This document shows, piece by piece, positions 11,234 through 24,115 of a stretch of 64,000 nt of DNA; the first letter of the stretch is position 1; each line of letters begins with the position of its first letter. Made by a program: the position numbers and the translations under genes. Source of the DNA: Populus alba (Eukaryota; Streptophyta; Magnoliopsida; Malpighiales; Salicaceae); assembly GCF_005239225.2 (NCBI RefSeq), contig NC_133294.1, positions 21,341,631 to 21,405,630 of the forward strand, written 5' to 3'. The notes beneath the pieces were generated by a model, which made no database searches, had not been told where the DNA came from, and was given only the letters and a program-made list of their open reading frames with translations.

Positions 11234-14200
11234 TTAGTCTGGCTGTCCAAATGGGACACGGACGTACAATTGTCCATGCAGGGTGACCACTGCTGTTGTC
11301 TGATGTGGATCAATCCTCGAGGGTAAGCTGACAACCTGAAATCAATGCCGATCTTAGTGACTCCACATGGAAATAGCAGAATCTAGCAAGTCTTAACTGA
11401 CTACGGCAATCAAATTACTTAAAAAACTAAATGGCGTGCTTGGGTGGGTGTTTTACTGTAGCCCAAATCTCACGGTAAATAGCTAGTATTTGCTATTCAT
11501 CAACAGGTAAAACCATGAAACATGCTTACAAGGATTGTATCATCTACTCTATCTGCCCTAGCATGGAAAATAACAGGCATTGCAAAACAAGAAAAGGAAC
11601 AAGTACCTTTTTGAATGGTGCGACACCCCAAGGATTATCCTCATGCTCTGGTTCACCACTGATTACGACGCGCCCCGCTGGATCTGATTGAACCCGTACC
11701 TGATTTTGCAAAATTACAAGGTCATAACACATTTACTGATGTCTTGCACGATATCTACATAAATGTTGGTGTTTCTAGTTTCAACAAAAAAGTGATATGT
11801 ATCGACTATAAAGCAATGGATTGACATCCAAAACACTACCAGAAAGTCATAACAAAAATATTTTTTTCACATCCAATCTTGCAGACGCATTCTTATATCT
11901 CTGAAATAAGTATAACGTTAGGCTGGACTCTTTATCGAATTAGAGGCAATCTTGTGGCAGCATGCTCATCAAGGTGGCGGTATTCAAAAACCAGGCACCC
12001 ACTATCTATAGATAATGTTAAGCAGTTCACCAAGAGTGTAGAAATGGCCTTGGCAACTTTGCGTGCTACTTAATTATAATCAAGATACCAGGCAAGGTAA
12101 AGAGGTGCTTTCTAGTCAGGCAAGAATCTCTAAATCAGCTGATAAACAACATCAGATTACTTTCCATGATAAAATGAGACCTATGTGTAAACTGATGTAA
12201 AAATGAAGACAGAAACAAGAATTTGGTACTCACCTCTTCGCGGAGGAGACCTGGAACTAAAGCATACACCTCAAAACTATCTTCCTGTAGACATAATTAT
12301 CGTTCCAAATTAGAAATAGTACAGATCTCAGTGTTGCCCTCTAATGGGGAAAAGATTCATGCAATAACTTACTGTTTTCTGTACATTGATCTTCACCCAA
12401 TCAGCTGGGGTTCCAACATCAGTCACCTCCACATCCAATCTATTAAAAAAAATCCAAGCCAATCGAATCAATGCCAGTATGTATTTCTCATGAACACAAA
12501 TATTTGATAACATTGGGTAAATCTAACGAACTGGGTAACTAGAATCTTAACCGTGCACTTTTGGAGCGTGGAGATTTGACAGCATGTTCCACATAAGATG
12601 GTTTCTTACGTTTCAGTAGACCTGAGCCAAAAGGTCCAGATTTAAAAATTGGTGTAAGCTACCAACATTTTAGGAAGTAAAAAATTGAGAAATTGATAAA
12701 CCTGTCACTCACCAAGGTTTTTTAGCTCCTTTTCACGCTTTTGCACAGGTATAGCATTCTTGTCCTACAAAATACAGATACATCACTGTAAACAATGGTT
12801 GCACGAAATACTATGTAAATAAAACAGAAAAATGTTCGACATGATTTCAACAGACCTTAACAATAGGGCTACTAACTTCTCCGTTACCAAGAAAACGGAG
12901 TGAGTGCCAACCCTGCATTGCACGTGCTGCAGCATCCCTACGAGTTCTACCCGATCCCGATGCCTGAATATCACCAGCAAGTAAAGACAATGTAGGCACA
13001 AGGACAAGAATGAAAAGAAGAGGGTACTCAATGCCTAAGGTGAAAAAAGAAGAAAGAAAATATCATGCTAAATGAGCAAAATATCCTTAGGTACATATTG
13101 AGTCAATCTCCAAGCCAGGCATTTTCACAACAAGAATGACATCTTAAGTAAACATGGGGCACAGAATTAGCAGGCATTTGTGTTTGTGGTAGAATGATAA
13201 GAACAATAAAACAAAACAAAAAAGTCAGAAGCAACCCAATCTCTCTTGATGGCATTGCCTTTAAATGAATTTTCAATGGTAAATGGTCCAGGTTAATCCT
13301 TTTTGAGAAAGGGATGAGTTTTTGTCCAGTTTATACTCAGCTGAATTGTGTATCAATAACATACTTAGTTATTGATGGTATTATCAATCAAATGAAGTTT
13401 CAATGGTGAATGGTCCGGGCTACTCTGTTTTGAGAAAGGATGGCTTTTCTGTGGCCTAAACTCAGCTGAACTGTATATAAATAATAATTCTTACCATTCT
13501 TACATTTTAGTAACATAAAAAAAAAGGTATGGCATCTATGGTACCATGATGTCAGCCCAGAAAAGAATTCATGTTCACATAAAGTTATGAATTATTATGC
13601 CAGATGTAGATTATGTACACCATCTGATTCCACAAATACCTGGAATTTGCGTTTAATGGTCCATTGAAAAAAAATTCGAAACCAACAAATTCTCAGAATG
13701 ATCAGCCTCCAGTAAAATTTAGTCCAAATCACTTCAACATAAATAATTTCAGAAGGTTGGTTCAGTTAGTCTGAACACTGACCAAAGGAAAACCAATTCA
13801 AGCTAGACAAATTGGAAATTATACCACCTCAAACACTTTATGCTGTTTCTGAAAAGCTTTGGGAGGAGCAAAAGACTACAGCATGCTCTGGAATTATGCT
13901 ATGTGGCATGTGTTATAAGGAGTAGAATGCTAAAATATTTAGCAACCACAACCTATCAAAGAAGCTTTTGTGCGATCAAATGTTTTTTAGCTCCAATATG
14001 ATCTTCAACTCATGAGGTCTTTAAGGAACTTCTCTAGTTAATATACAAAGAAACTGGAAAACCATAATGTGCTGAGTTTTGTTAGCTCTTTGATCCTTTT
14101 TTTTATTTGGATAATGCATCATCTTTCTTCTGTACTCAACCCTTCTTCTTTTCTTTCATGAGAATTTCTTATTTTATCAAAAAAAAAAAAAAAACACCAA

Positions 14201-17200
14201 AAACATTTATGTGCACCCCTTGATACATTATAAACACTTGTCTTCAATACACCAACCAGTTTTACATGGTATATTAAAAAATATTACCACCAAACAGTAA
14301 ACAAGAGGTATCATAAAGTTATGATCTATATTGAAAAATACAGACCCATAAGGAAGTTTGAAATTTACCTTATTGTCAACATGCTTAGGCTCTGACTTGG
14401 GCAGCTTTGGTGGTTTCGGCAGCTTGGGCTCAGACTTGGAAGCAATGGGGACGCTAAGCTCACCGGCATCAGCATTTGTTATGTGTCTTTCATAATCAAG
14501 GAGTACCTGACGAAACACATAAATGTATAAGTCATAAATTTAAATAGAACTTTCATTAGATAAGCAAACAAAACACTAAATAATAGCAAAATTTGTAGCC
14601 AGAGAAGGATAACCAAAGGACAGAGAAAACAGAAATGCCATATTTCAGGATTTTGAAACAAGTTCAAGTTATATAGCAGGAAAGTCAATCTACTTGAGAA
14701 AACTATCAATCTGGTGTGACTTGATTCCAGTAATACATCTGTATTTCATGTACATAGGAACCAAAATAACAACATTGCTTATTCTTATACTATTAAAAAA
14801 AGAAAATAATAAGTAGTCTCCTGTTACATATTACCTCTACTATGTTCGCATGTTGTTACAAAAATTTCAATTATCTAGACAGGCTTAAATTAATCATAAA
14901 GCTAAATGAAAATCAATTTGCTAAGTTATCCACATTAATCAATTTCACTAATGCTTTTCAAGTTAATCTTTTTAATCGTTCCTTCTCTACCTGATTTTGT
15001 GTAAATACCAACTTTTTACTTTATTTATCTATGTTTTTCCATTTCTTGTTGTAAACCAAGATGTTTTCATCTCTTCTCCGTTTCCTCTCCCTAACTGCTC
15101 TCCCCTGTTTTGGCAATATTTTCCCTTCTATCAGCACACATATTCCATCTCTACTCTTATTTCCTCATTAATAGAACTTATAATAAAAATAATCCCTTAC
15201 AGTATTTTACATTCATATTTTAAAGGACAGTGTGTTGAACCCAGTATAAACATCTATATATCCCATTGCATTAGAAATATCACAGTAAAAAAATAGAAGA
15301 GAAAACAACAACTCAGTGAACAGAAACTCAAGTGATATTATAAACTACAAACATTATACAACAGCAACCAAGCCTCAATCCAAAATTAGTTGGGGCCAGT
15401 TATGTGGATCCTTTTGCGCCATTCCCCACGATCAATATACCAAGACCATAAACATGTACATACAGTTATGTTTATAATTTAGATGCACATCTATGTAAAG
15501 TTCAAACTATCCACTAATTAGCAATTAAGGAAATATAATGCAAAGGGTAATGCGGTATATGCACATGTTATCAGCATATAGTCACCTTCTCATAAAACCC
15601 TCGAAATGTCCATGAAACTGTAGTGCATGTCCTGCAAAGGCAGCGGAAAGGGGGAAATGACATTAAAATATAGGCAAATAATGTAAGGGCCATTTGTTCT
15701 GGAAACAAAGGTAACATTGTAAACATGTGGATGTGCCATTTGATGGTTAATTGCAAGTCTTAAAGAACCAATATACATCATACAAATCAATATTATGAAA
15801 ACCAATCTCAGTTTCCAGATTTCTGGAGTTTCCATGATGAGTCAAAAACTAATGCAATTTGAAGTGAAGTGTTTTGCATCTAAGAGATGAGCCAATGTGT
15901 TTGGTTATACAGATACTTCATCTGGCTCTTTTCTGTTTTTGTGTCCCACCATCATTAATCTGTTCCCCAAAAGGCTCACTTCATATGTCTTAGATTCTCC
16001 CCTTTCATTGATAATCTTGCTGGGCAATGATCTTCCTTAGACATAGTTTCTGTCTTGACAGTTATATCCAATTATCATCGTTTACTAATTAAAATGAACT
16101 TAAATTGGCTTTCCTTAACAAAAGAAAATGGGTATACAATGTTGTTGATCTTCTAATAATCTTATATCCAAATATATTTCTTTCCTTGACAATAATGGTA
16201 AATGTTGGTCGGGAAGCAGCAAGTAATCTGTAATGGTGTCTAATAGTTCCATAAATGTTAATTTTCAAACCAAGTAACTGTTTCATGGATTTGGATAGTT
16301 TCCTTACTATCACCTACGGTCGTGCATAATGCGATGCTTTTCAAATCTTTTTTTTTTTTTACTTTTCTCCACATGCTAGTTTAAGAAACCTGCTAGAAAA
16401 TAAATGCAAGATGCTCCGGAGTTTAAAAACATGAAAAATGGTTGATCTTGGAACAATCAGTATTCAGTAACACAATTGAACTATATATATATTGCTCCTT
16501 ACTTTGGGGGGTTAAAGGACTCTCCTACTTGCCTCCACAGCTTACATGAGGTCACCTGTCAATCAGAAAGAAGCCAAATATATGATCATTAGAAACAGAC
16601 TGCAAGAAAATAAAAGGTGTCTGGGAAACAATCTCCAGCAATTATAGCAACTGAAATCAGCTCAAATTGCATGACCAACCACAGCAAAATCTACAATCAA
16701 GATAATTTGATAAAACATGAGAATGAAAAACACCGTTCACCTTTAAGATTCACAAGTATTTAACAACAGCTTTTAAAATTTCCTGTCTATCTGACATTAA
16801 ATAGAAGGTTAAATAGAAGGCCTCCACTTCCATGAAAATAACTTCCAAATTGTGTGTATTCAAAATCACTTAAATGCATTTGCATGCTTGTGTGGGTTAT
16901 TATGCTTTGCCCTAGCTCTAATACAATCAAGTTTATTAAATTTACAAATAAACACCAAGCATGAATAATAACTAACAAAGAAATTAATTTAAGATGCACG
17001 CTTAAAAGGAAATGGTTTTGAATCATGGGTAAGAGGATATGTACCTTGTCATAGCCACCCAATCTCATCACAGATCTCCATAGCCTTTTCACCATATGAG
17101 GGTACATATTAGAAACGTATCTCCAAAAAAGACAATAATCTCAGAAGAACAACATGAAATTCGCTAGTCATTAGAAACTTACTTAAGACAGTTTAAGAGA

Positions 17201-17952
17201 TCTCCGTAGAACTTGGGAGGTTTGAACTCCATGCCCTTCTCACTAAAGAAACTATGAAGCTCGCTCAGAAAATCCTTTTGTTCCTCTTCTGTCCCTGTTT
17301 CACTACCACCAATGTTTTCATCCAAAAGAAACGAACGCCTTGGTGTTAATTTTCCATTAGTTTTTGGTGATGTATCTATATCATCTGATTCTCTCTTGTC
17401 ATCAACTTTATCTTCAACATCTGAAGATCCTGCCTGAGGCGCAGCAGGTTCGTTACTCTCTTTAGGAACTTCCACAGGATCACCTCCAGATGTATCCTGT
17501 GATATGTCTGAGGGTTTGTTTTCAGTATCTACAGTGGGTTTAGCAGTTTCAATATGACTACTTGAAATAGCAATTTCATTGCCAGCACACGTTTCAGGTT
17601 TCAAATCACTATTTCCATTGGCTTTGACATCTTCCACGGATTCAATTTCAGGTGTGACTAAACTTTTTTCATCATCTGATGGAGATGGGGGAGCAGAATC
17701 TTGATGGGGTTGCTGTGGGATGGAATTCAACTCCCCAGTGCTCCTACCAGCAGCTGCATCAGCCTGAGGTGAAGGATTCCCATTATCCACAGGGTCTGGC
17801 ACATCAACTTCCACAGTGTCAGGGTTAGGAGGAGGAGGAGGAGAATTATCAGCTTTTTCAGCAGGAACTTGTGCGTTAATCAGCTGCTCTGTCTCTAAAG
17901 TACTAGGCGCCTGATGAGCTGATCCGTCCTCATTTTCCTTGGTATTACTCAT
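11234..17952 (-). CDS. ARID/BRIGHT DNA-binding protein with C-terminal HSP20-like (alpha-crystallin) domain
   Basis: Twelve coding exons, highest coordinate first: 17952-17183, 17084-17045, 16555-16503, 15631-15586, 14506-14369, 12963-12856, 12764-12713, 12621-12552, 12439-12373, 12284-12234, 11699-11607, 11335-11234. They total 1590 nt, 529 residues. Residues 1 to about 220 are acidic, Pro/Ser-rich and probably disordered. The ARID domain spans about 222-315 (FYGDLLNCL, LWRSVMRLGGYDKV, CKLWRQVGESF, TVSWTFRGFYEK). Residues about 428-529 form an alpha-crystallin-like beta domain (LDVEVTD, WVKINV, GLLREEVRVQS, GRVVISGE, LYVRVPFG). Arabidopsis proteins with this architecture include ARID2/3/4, reported subunits of the PEAT chromatin complex; a nuclear chromatin role here is inference. 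The ATG at 17952 is preferred because a splice acceptor (GTAG before 17960) removes the upstream Phe-rich reading from 18015. Confidence 0.92.
13263..13490. repeat. Tandem duplication inside an ARID-gene intron
   Basis: Two diverged copies of a unit of about 127 bp lie side by side, starting at 13263 and 13390. Shared blocks in order are 'aaatgaa', 'ttcaatggt', 'aatggtcc', 'tgagaaagg', 'actcagctgaa' and 'taaataat' or close variants. The whole repeat is in the intron between the coding exons 14506-14369 and 12963-12856. Confidence 0.7.
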
Positions 17953-18600
17953 CTCTAATTCTACACACAACACATAAAAAAAGAAAAAGAAAAAACATAA
18001 AGCCCATTTTCCCAATAAAAAATCCTAACATAAAGACCCCCACCTTTTCAAAGAGCAAAACAAGTTCTAAACCACAATTAAAGCAGCAAGAGTGGTGCTT
18101 ATCACTCAAAATCACAAAATTTACACACCCTAACCTCCATTTTCCTCATTCATTCAAAGTTCAAACCCTAATTTTCTCCATTTCCATTTGTACTCCTCTT
18201 AACAACCACATGCACAAACACACATGCATAACAAAAGAAAAAAAAATAAAATTGTTATATTACAGCTAAGGGCTGCTAAACCTAATTTTCTTTTTAGTGC
18301 CATTACACTACAACTTTTTTTAAAAAAAAAAACTCCGACCACAAAAAGGCAAAAACATAAAAAAAACAAAAAAAAGAGGGAGAGAGAAACTTACCTGCAA
18401 TGCAAAGGAAAGGAATGGTTGAGCAACAAAACCAGGAGGAGGTGAAATTTGCTGTCTAGTGATTCTTATAGGCTTAAATAGCAAAGAAACAAACATAACA
18501 AAAAGAGAAAACCCTAAATCTTGAATGCTCTATTTAGCCTTAGCTGCTGATACTGCAATATCTGTGTGTTTTTTGGCGAGCTAGTTAGTGTTATGAGCAC
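17953..18600 (-). promoter_or_regulatory. 5' leader of the ARID gene with a UTR intron
   Basis: On the reverse strand a donor reads TTGCAG/GTAAGTTT with the exon ending at 18395. The acceptor is GTAG followed by exon sequence from 17960, eight bases before the ATG at 17952, with a T/C-rich tract before it. The intron is therefore about 434 bases (18394-17961). The leader exon probably begins near the CT/GA-rich stretch around 18600-18690; the transcription start is not fixed. Confidence 0.65.
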
Positions 18601-18699
18601 TCTCCCCCCCTCTCTCTAAGAAAAAAAAATATCTCCCTCTGCTTTGTCTCTCTCGGGTTTTTTTTTTCTTTGACAGAACAGAACAGAATGGGACATCCC

Positions 18700-21600
18700 G
18701 AGTTACCTTAAACAGATAATACCACACGTGTACGTTTGTTAATGTTTTTCGAGATTCCTTCTAAAATATGATGTTGGATTTTTGTTTGATTCCAGTCATT
18801 TGGATCTCAAAATTGGCCCAAAACAGTAGTGGGTGTGCCTCTCATTCACAATTATTAAACCAGATTTGAATTTGTTTGGGAATGAGGTCTAAAACAAAAG
18901 AAAAGAGTTAGAGTGTGTTTGACATTGAGTAGCTTTGATACTTTTAACTTAAAGACTATGTCAACTAGAAAAAATTTTTTAATTGAATCAATTTTTTTTT
19001 TATTTTTTTTTGTGAAAAAAAATCCAAAATAATATAGCCCTAAATCAACTAGGTTTTTGGATTTGAGCCACCATGCCAGTTCAATTTTTTATATTAGTAA
19101 TCTGAATTTTGTTTCTTAATAGTCTATCCAAAAGAAATAATGGACTTGACCATTATTGAATATGTATTGAAATGGTCATGGAACGACCATGTGTTGTGAA
19201 GGTAAAAAAATTTTACATATAAAAAATGATATTTAGATGCTGTAAATATGTTTTAAAACAAGAAGAAAAATTAGTGACTTCAGTTATAGACCCGACTGAG
19301 TCAAATAACTTGGTTTAAAAATAAGTAATGACATCATATGGATCAATTATTTAAAAAAAAAAACAAAAACCATTGAAAAAAGAAAATAATGAAATTAGGT
19401 AAAAAATGACCTCATTTAACTCGAATTAGCATAACAAACCTATAACTCGGATATTATGCATCGAGTCAACCCAAGTTAACTCACCGAACACGTAGTCTAG
19501 ATCATGCGATCAGGATAACCCATTAGAAAAGAAAATAAAGAAGACCATAAAGCTCATTTTTTTAAAATAAAAAAACTATATTGTTGAATGATAAAAGCCA
19601 AAAAGAAAAAAGAAAACAAAAAAGATGTTAATTGGTGTTAACTTTTTAAACCTTTGATGGATCCAAAAAAAAAATAGCAATAAAAGATATTAGGATAAAA
19701 AATAAAATAAAAAATAATTTTGATTTTTGATGGAATAGTGAAATTGAAAAGAAAAATCAAAAGAAACCTAAAGAAAAAAAATTAAAAATAATGAGGATCA
19801 AAATTAAAATAAAAAATAAAAACAAATTTTAGACTAAAGGATGAGATTAAAAAGAAAAATCAATTTAACAAAAGAAACTAAGAATAAAAAAACAATAAGA
19901 AAATGAGGATTACATTGAAAAAAATAAATATATCACAAACTAGGATCGAATTACATAATTAAAAACATATCATAATTTTAAAAAAAAGACTAATAAAAAA
20001 TTTAAAAATTAAAATAATAAGGACTGGAGTCGAAATATCAAAACATTAAGGGATAACTCTGAATTTTTGCATGGGCATTGCGATTTTTTGAGGGGGAGAG
20101 AAAAAAATGGAGGAAAAGAAAAAAAAAACTATCAACGACGAACCGCATCATCATTTAAAAAAGAGAACATGACAATGCTTCTAACGACACAATAAAAATT
20201 GATTTTTGTCCTTTGAGAGGTGTGGATATGCCGCCTTAAAAAGCACAGACACCTCCAATGCACTTGTGCATACCCTACACATGCCAATCACTTTTTGTTT
20301 TTTATTTATATGTTATATTTATTAAAATAATAAATTTTCCCTTAGCCAATTTAATTATATATATAAAAAAATCAATGTGAAAAGACAAAAGCACCTCTAG
20401 ATGTTAGTTTTAAGATTTTTTTTTTCTTTCAATGACATTTTTGTTATTTTACCATGCTTTCAAAATGTGAAAAGATTTTCTTATCTCTGAACAATCTGAT
20501 GCTTCGTGTAAAGACCAAACTATCAAAATTGCTAATTTAAAATTTTTTTGTGGAAAGAGCAAAATTATCATTACAGTATTCTAACAAATAATGTTCCTAA
20601 ATATGGATGAATAATGTTTTTTCAAGGGTTTTTAGCTTTTCTAATATGGTTGAGTATATTATAAAAAATATAGATATGTTATAAGCTTTTTTTACATATG
20701 GCACATGTGTTGGAAAGTTTTTAGTAGTTGAATAGATATTGCATGACGTGTGTGTGTGTGTACACACACCATGGAATATCTATTCAAGTTTTATAAAGAG
20801 GATTAAAAATGGGCTCAATCATTATATTTAAGACTTTTTAACAATTTCTTCTTAATAATATTGAATGTAATTGAAAATAAATAATATAATATTTGTTGTT
20901 AATTTTATATTTTTTTATATATAAAAAACTAGTCATAAGTAATAATATCAATCCCCTTTTCTCATCCCCCCTTTAAATTACATTAATAATTTATTCATAA
21001 TTTATACAAAGAATTAGGGTAAATATATGTTATAAAGAAAACTCATCGATTTTAAAGGATAACTCAGAGAACATATATATGGTTGTGGAATAGAATAAAA
21101 AAAAAGTGACATTTTAATTATAATTTGTTAAAACCATCTTGATGACATAATTATTATTCTTATTTCCTTTGTAAAATTTTAATTAATTGACTTTTGCAAC
21201 TCTATAATACAAAGGGTGTTAAGTATTGTGATAACTTCTATTTTTTGTACATTCACTTTTTTAAAAATATCTTGTGATTAAATAGCTTTTAACTTCTAGT
21301 TTTGTAAAAGCTAAAATAATTTTCTTTTCATTCATAAAGGTTTGCTTTACATTTATTTTGCTAACAAAAATTCATCTCACAATAATTTTAACCAAACATA
21401 TATTTTTTAAATTCACAGCTAAAAATGTTTTTTTTTTCTTAAGCCTACTCTTTTTAAAATACAATCACAAAAGCTACCACAATCTCAAACACATATTTAT
21501 AAGTGTGTGTATTTTACATTGTGGTAGGTATTACGGTTGCAGCTTGAAAACATAAGAGGAAGAAAAGTTATAAATTTTAGCTTTTTCTAACGAAAGTTTC

Positions 21601-22600
21601 AAAAGGGAGTTTTTTATGGGATCCATACAAAATTGTGGTGTGTGTTAATAAGCAAAATACTTTAAAAACCATGATTGAGACAAAACATAGTTTCAACCAC
21701 ATTGTACCATACTTCCAAATGGACTTTTAAGTTGTAAATCCAAAAATGAAATAGAATCATTTATATATCTTAATATCTTAAATTTAGATTAAAATTTTTA
21801 ATTTGAAAATATAAAAAATAAAACTACCAAACAACATTCAAATGATCTTTTAAGTGATTTTAGTGACAAAAGGGATGAATGATATTAATGGTGTGGTAAC
21901 AATGGTATGCTAGTATATATGTCTTATAGCCAATTAGTTGATTATACGTAACATTGATTTTGTTCATGTAAACATATTTGATGTTTAATAAAGGCTTATT
22001 TATTTTTAATATTTATCAAATATTTAATTAATGAATTAAGAGTAAAGATAAAGTTTATAAGTCAAAAATATTTTGCAAAAATTATAAAATTGTTATAATT
22101 ATGACATTTCTATTGCTTTAAAATATTATTCCTAAATGTTCTTGGTTAATACTTTATTAATACTGGATATTAATTAAAGCTATTGAAACTGATACATATT
22201 ATATTTTTTATTTATGAAATGAAGCCATTGTTTTCATAAGTTGAAATATGAGAGATACTTAAAACTAATATGTAGATATTTGTCAGATGATATATACTTT
22301 GAACTGACTCGTATAAAAATTCTATATAGAGCGATCACATGTATCTATGAAAAGGTTCACATGATGATTGTGTAAATGATTTTTAGACTTGAAATCCTCA
22401 AAATATCTTATATTAGATGTTATGGTTTGATCTTGCTACATATTATCCTAATAAAGGATAATAAACAACTAAATATTGAATATAACATGAAATATATAAA
22501 GATAGAAATTAAGATATGATTCATTATTTTAGATGAATTAGAGAAAATATTTTATATTTTCTCAAATAGTATTGATTATAAATCATTGCACTAAGATAAA
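18700..22600. other. AT-rich repeat-dominated spacer
   Basis: No gene is supported. From about 19560 to 20060 the forward strand is strongly A/G-rich with almost no pyrimidine runs, a low-complexity pattern that recurs in inverted sense around 2850-3730. A segment at about 19280-19500 has phrases such as 'gacccgactgagtc' and 'gagtcaacccaagttaac', which resemble a segment at 54500-54640, suggesting a shared old repeat. At 20748-20768 a short GT/AC alternation forms a small palindrome. Confidence 0.5.
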
Positions 22601-22637
22601 TTTTTCTTTGAAAAGAGTGTCATATCTTTTTAAAACA

Positions 22638-24115
22638 ATCTATGACAGTGGGATCAAACCTTAACGGGAGTTCATTGTTCAGGAATTTGCTGTAATATTC
22701 TCATTGATCTTGTTTTTATCCTTGTTTTGACTTGAAAAGAGGTATCAATTCCATGCATGGTTCTGACAGTGGGATCAACCCTTAGTGAAAGATAGGACTA
22801 GGGTTTCTAAAACCCCACGATTTCAAAGAAAATTCTATTTTGATATATTCTGAAATTCAATAATTCTCAAAACTTGTTCCGAAAATAACTTATAAACTGT
22901 TTAATAAATAGGTGCTAGATTAACTTAAGTTAACGAAATCATATAAAATCATGAAACCCAACTCGAAAAGGAATTAGAAAATAACTAGAAAAATAATCAA
23001 CAACAGCTTTTGAATCTAACGAGGACGGGGAGAACGAACCGAAACCATGAGAAGGCGGCCACGACCAAACCACCCCTGAGCCTCAGAGATGAACAGCCGC
23101 GAAGCCAAATCAAGCACACCCACAATGCAGAGAGTCTAGGTTTACGATTCCAAAACAGTTCTTCTCCCATGCGATTTAGAGCTTAAGGTAATTTTGGGAC
23201 GAGGACGATCTTAGTGGGCTGTAGCCAGCTAAACTCCTATAGAACCAGATTTGTAGAATGTGATGTCTAAATTTCAGGTCCTTTCATAAATATACAAGAA
23301 TGGCTTTTCTTCGACATGAAAGCCATTTTGACTCTTCGTTTAGATAATCTTTTGCCGCTGCAAAATCAAGAAAAAAAGGCTAAAAAATTAGTTTTTTTTC
23401 AACTGGTTCTTCTTTAAGTCTCCAATTGGAATTTTTTCTTAGCAATTATATATAGCCATTGGTATTGTTAAAGCAGCACAGCATTTGTCCAACAGATTTC
23501 TTTATATCAGTTTATCCTCTTGCTTCAATATGCACTTCCACCTGCAATGTCTACAGGTATGACAACTTCTTCAAGCTCTAGATATGTTTAGTCACTGCCA
23601 TGTCTTTTCTTCTTGATCTGTTGTTCTCCTGAAGCCTGCTATATATTTTTTCAACTCACACACCTTGTACAGTTGCCCACTTTTCCATTGTAACTCTGGT
23701 AAATTTGCTATTTGTGCTGTCAAATAAGTTCTCACTGATATTTTACAACAAAGTCCAGGGGTATAGGGCCACCACAGGTGCTGCTAAAGGCAGCTAAAAT
23801 GCTTCCTCAGGGCTAGCAAATCTCTGCTACAGTTTTCCGGTGGCTGTAAAGTTTGCGGCCGGCACAGAAGCCTGCCTCAGGTGGAAGGCATTACATGGCG
23901 TGAAACGTATAGCTAGGTCCAGTGAAGAAGAGTCTAGGGTCTAGCCTGGGCTGCATGGGCCCCGATAAAAGCTTAAATTGAATCGCTTCTGATAAATCAT
24001 TTTGTAAAATATGTGCTCTGCTCATCGACGAGGCAGGGGCCGCTGCACAGCTTTCCAGGGCTGGCGAGACAGAATGTTCTGTCATTATACTGTTGTGTTA
24101 TGTTGTGTCCCTTTA
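22638..24115 (+). pseudogene. Decayed 3' half of a PIN-LIKES (PILS) gene
   Basis: Three blocks match the forward PILS gene at 28959-31365 in the same order. About 22737-22795 matches its exon 7 (shared 'caattccatgcatg' and 'cagtgggatcaac'-like text). About 23445-23570 matches the end of exon 8 and its donor (shared 'cttcaatatgcacttccacctgcaatg' in sense, cut here to the core, followed by GGTATG). About 24037-24112 matches exon 9 ('gcacagctttcc', 'gaatgttctgtcattat'). The blocks carry frame breaks and are separated by unrelated DNA, notably 23571-24030. A second short copy of the exon 7 tail lies at about 22638-22675. I see no remnant of exons 1-6. Confidence 0.8.

Noticed and set aside
17953..18015. 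Upstream start with a Phe-rich hydrophobic leader for the ARID protein
   Set aside because: The Phe run is the translated pyrimidine tract of a 5' UTR intron; a good acceptor lies just before the ATG at 17952, so this is not a signal peptide.
18224..18445. 73-codon Lys-rich forward frame
   Set aside because: It is antisense to the 5' UTR intron of the ARID gene and reflects its A-rich complement.
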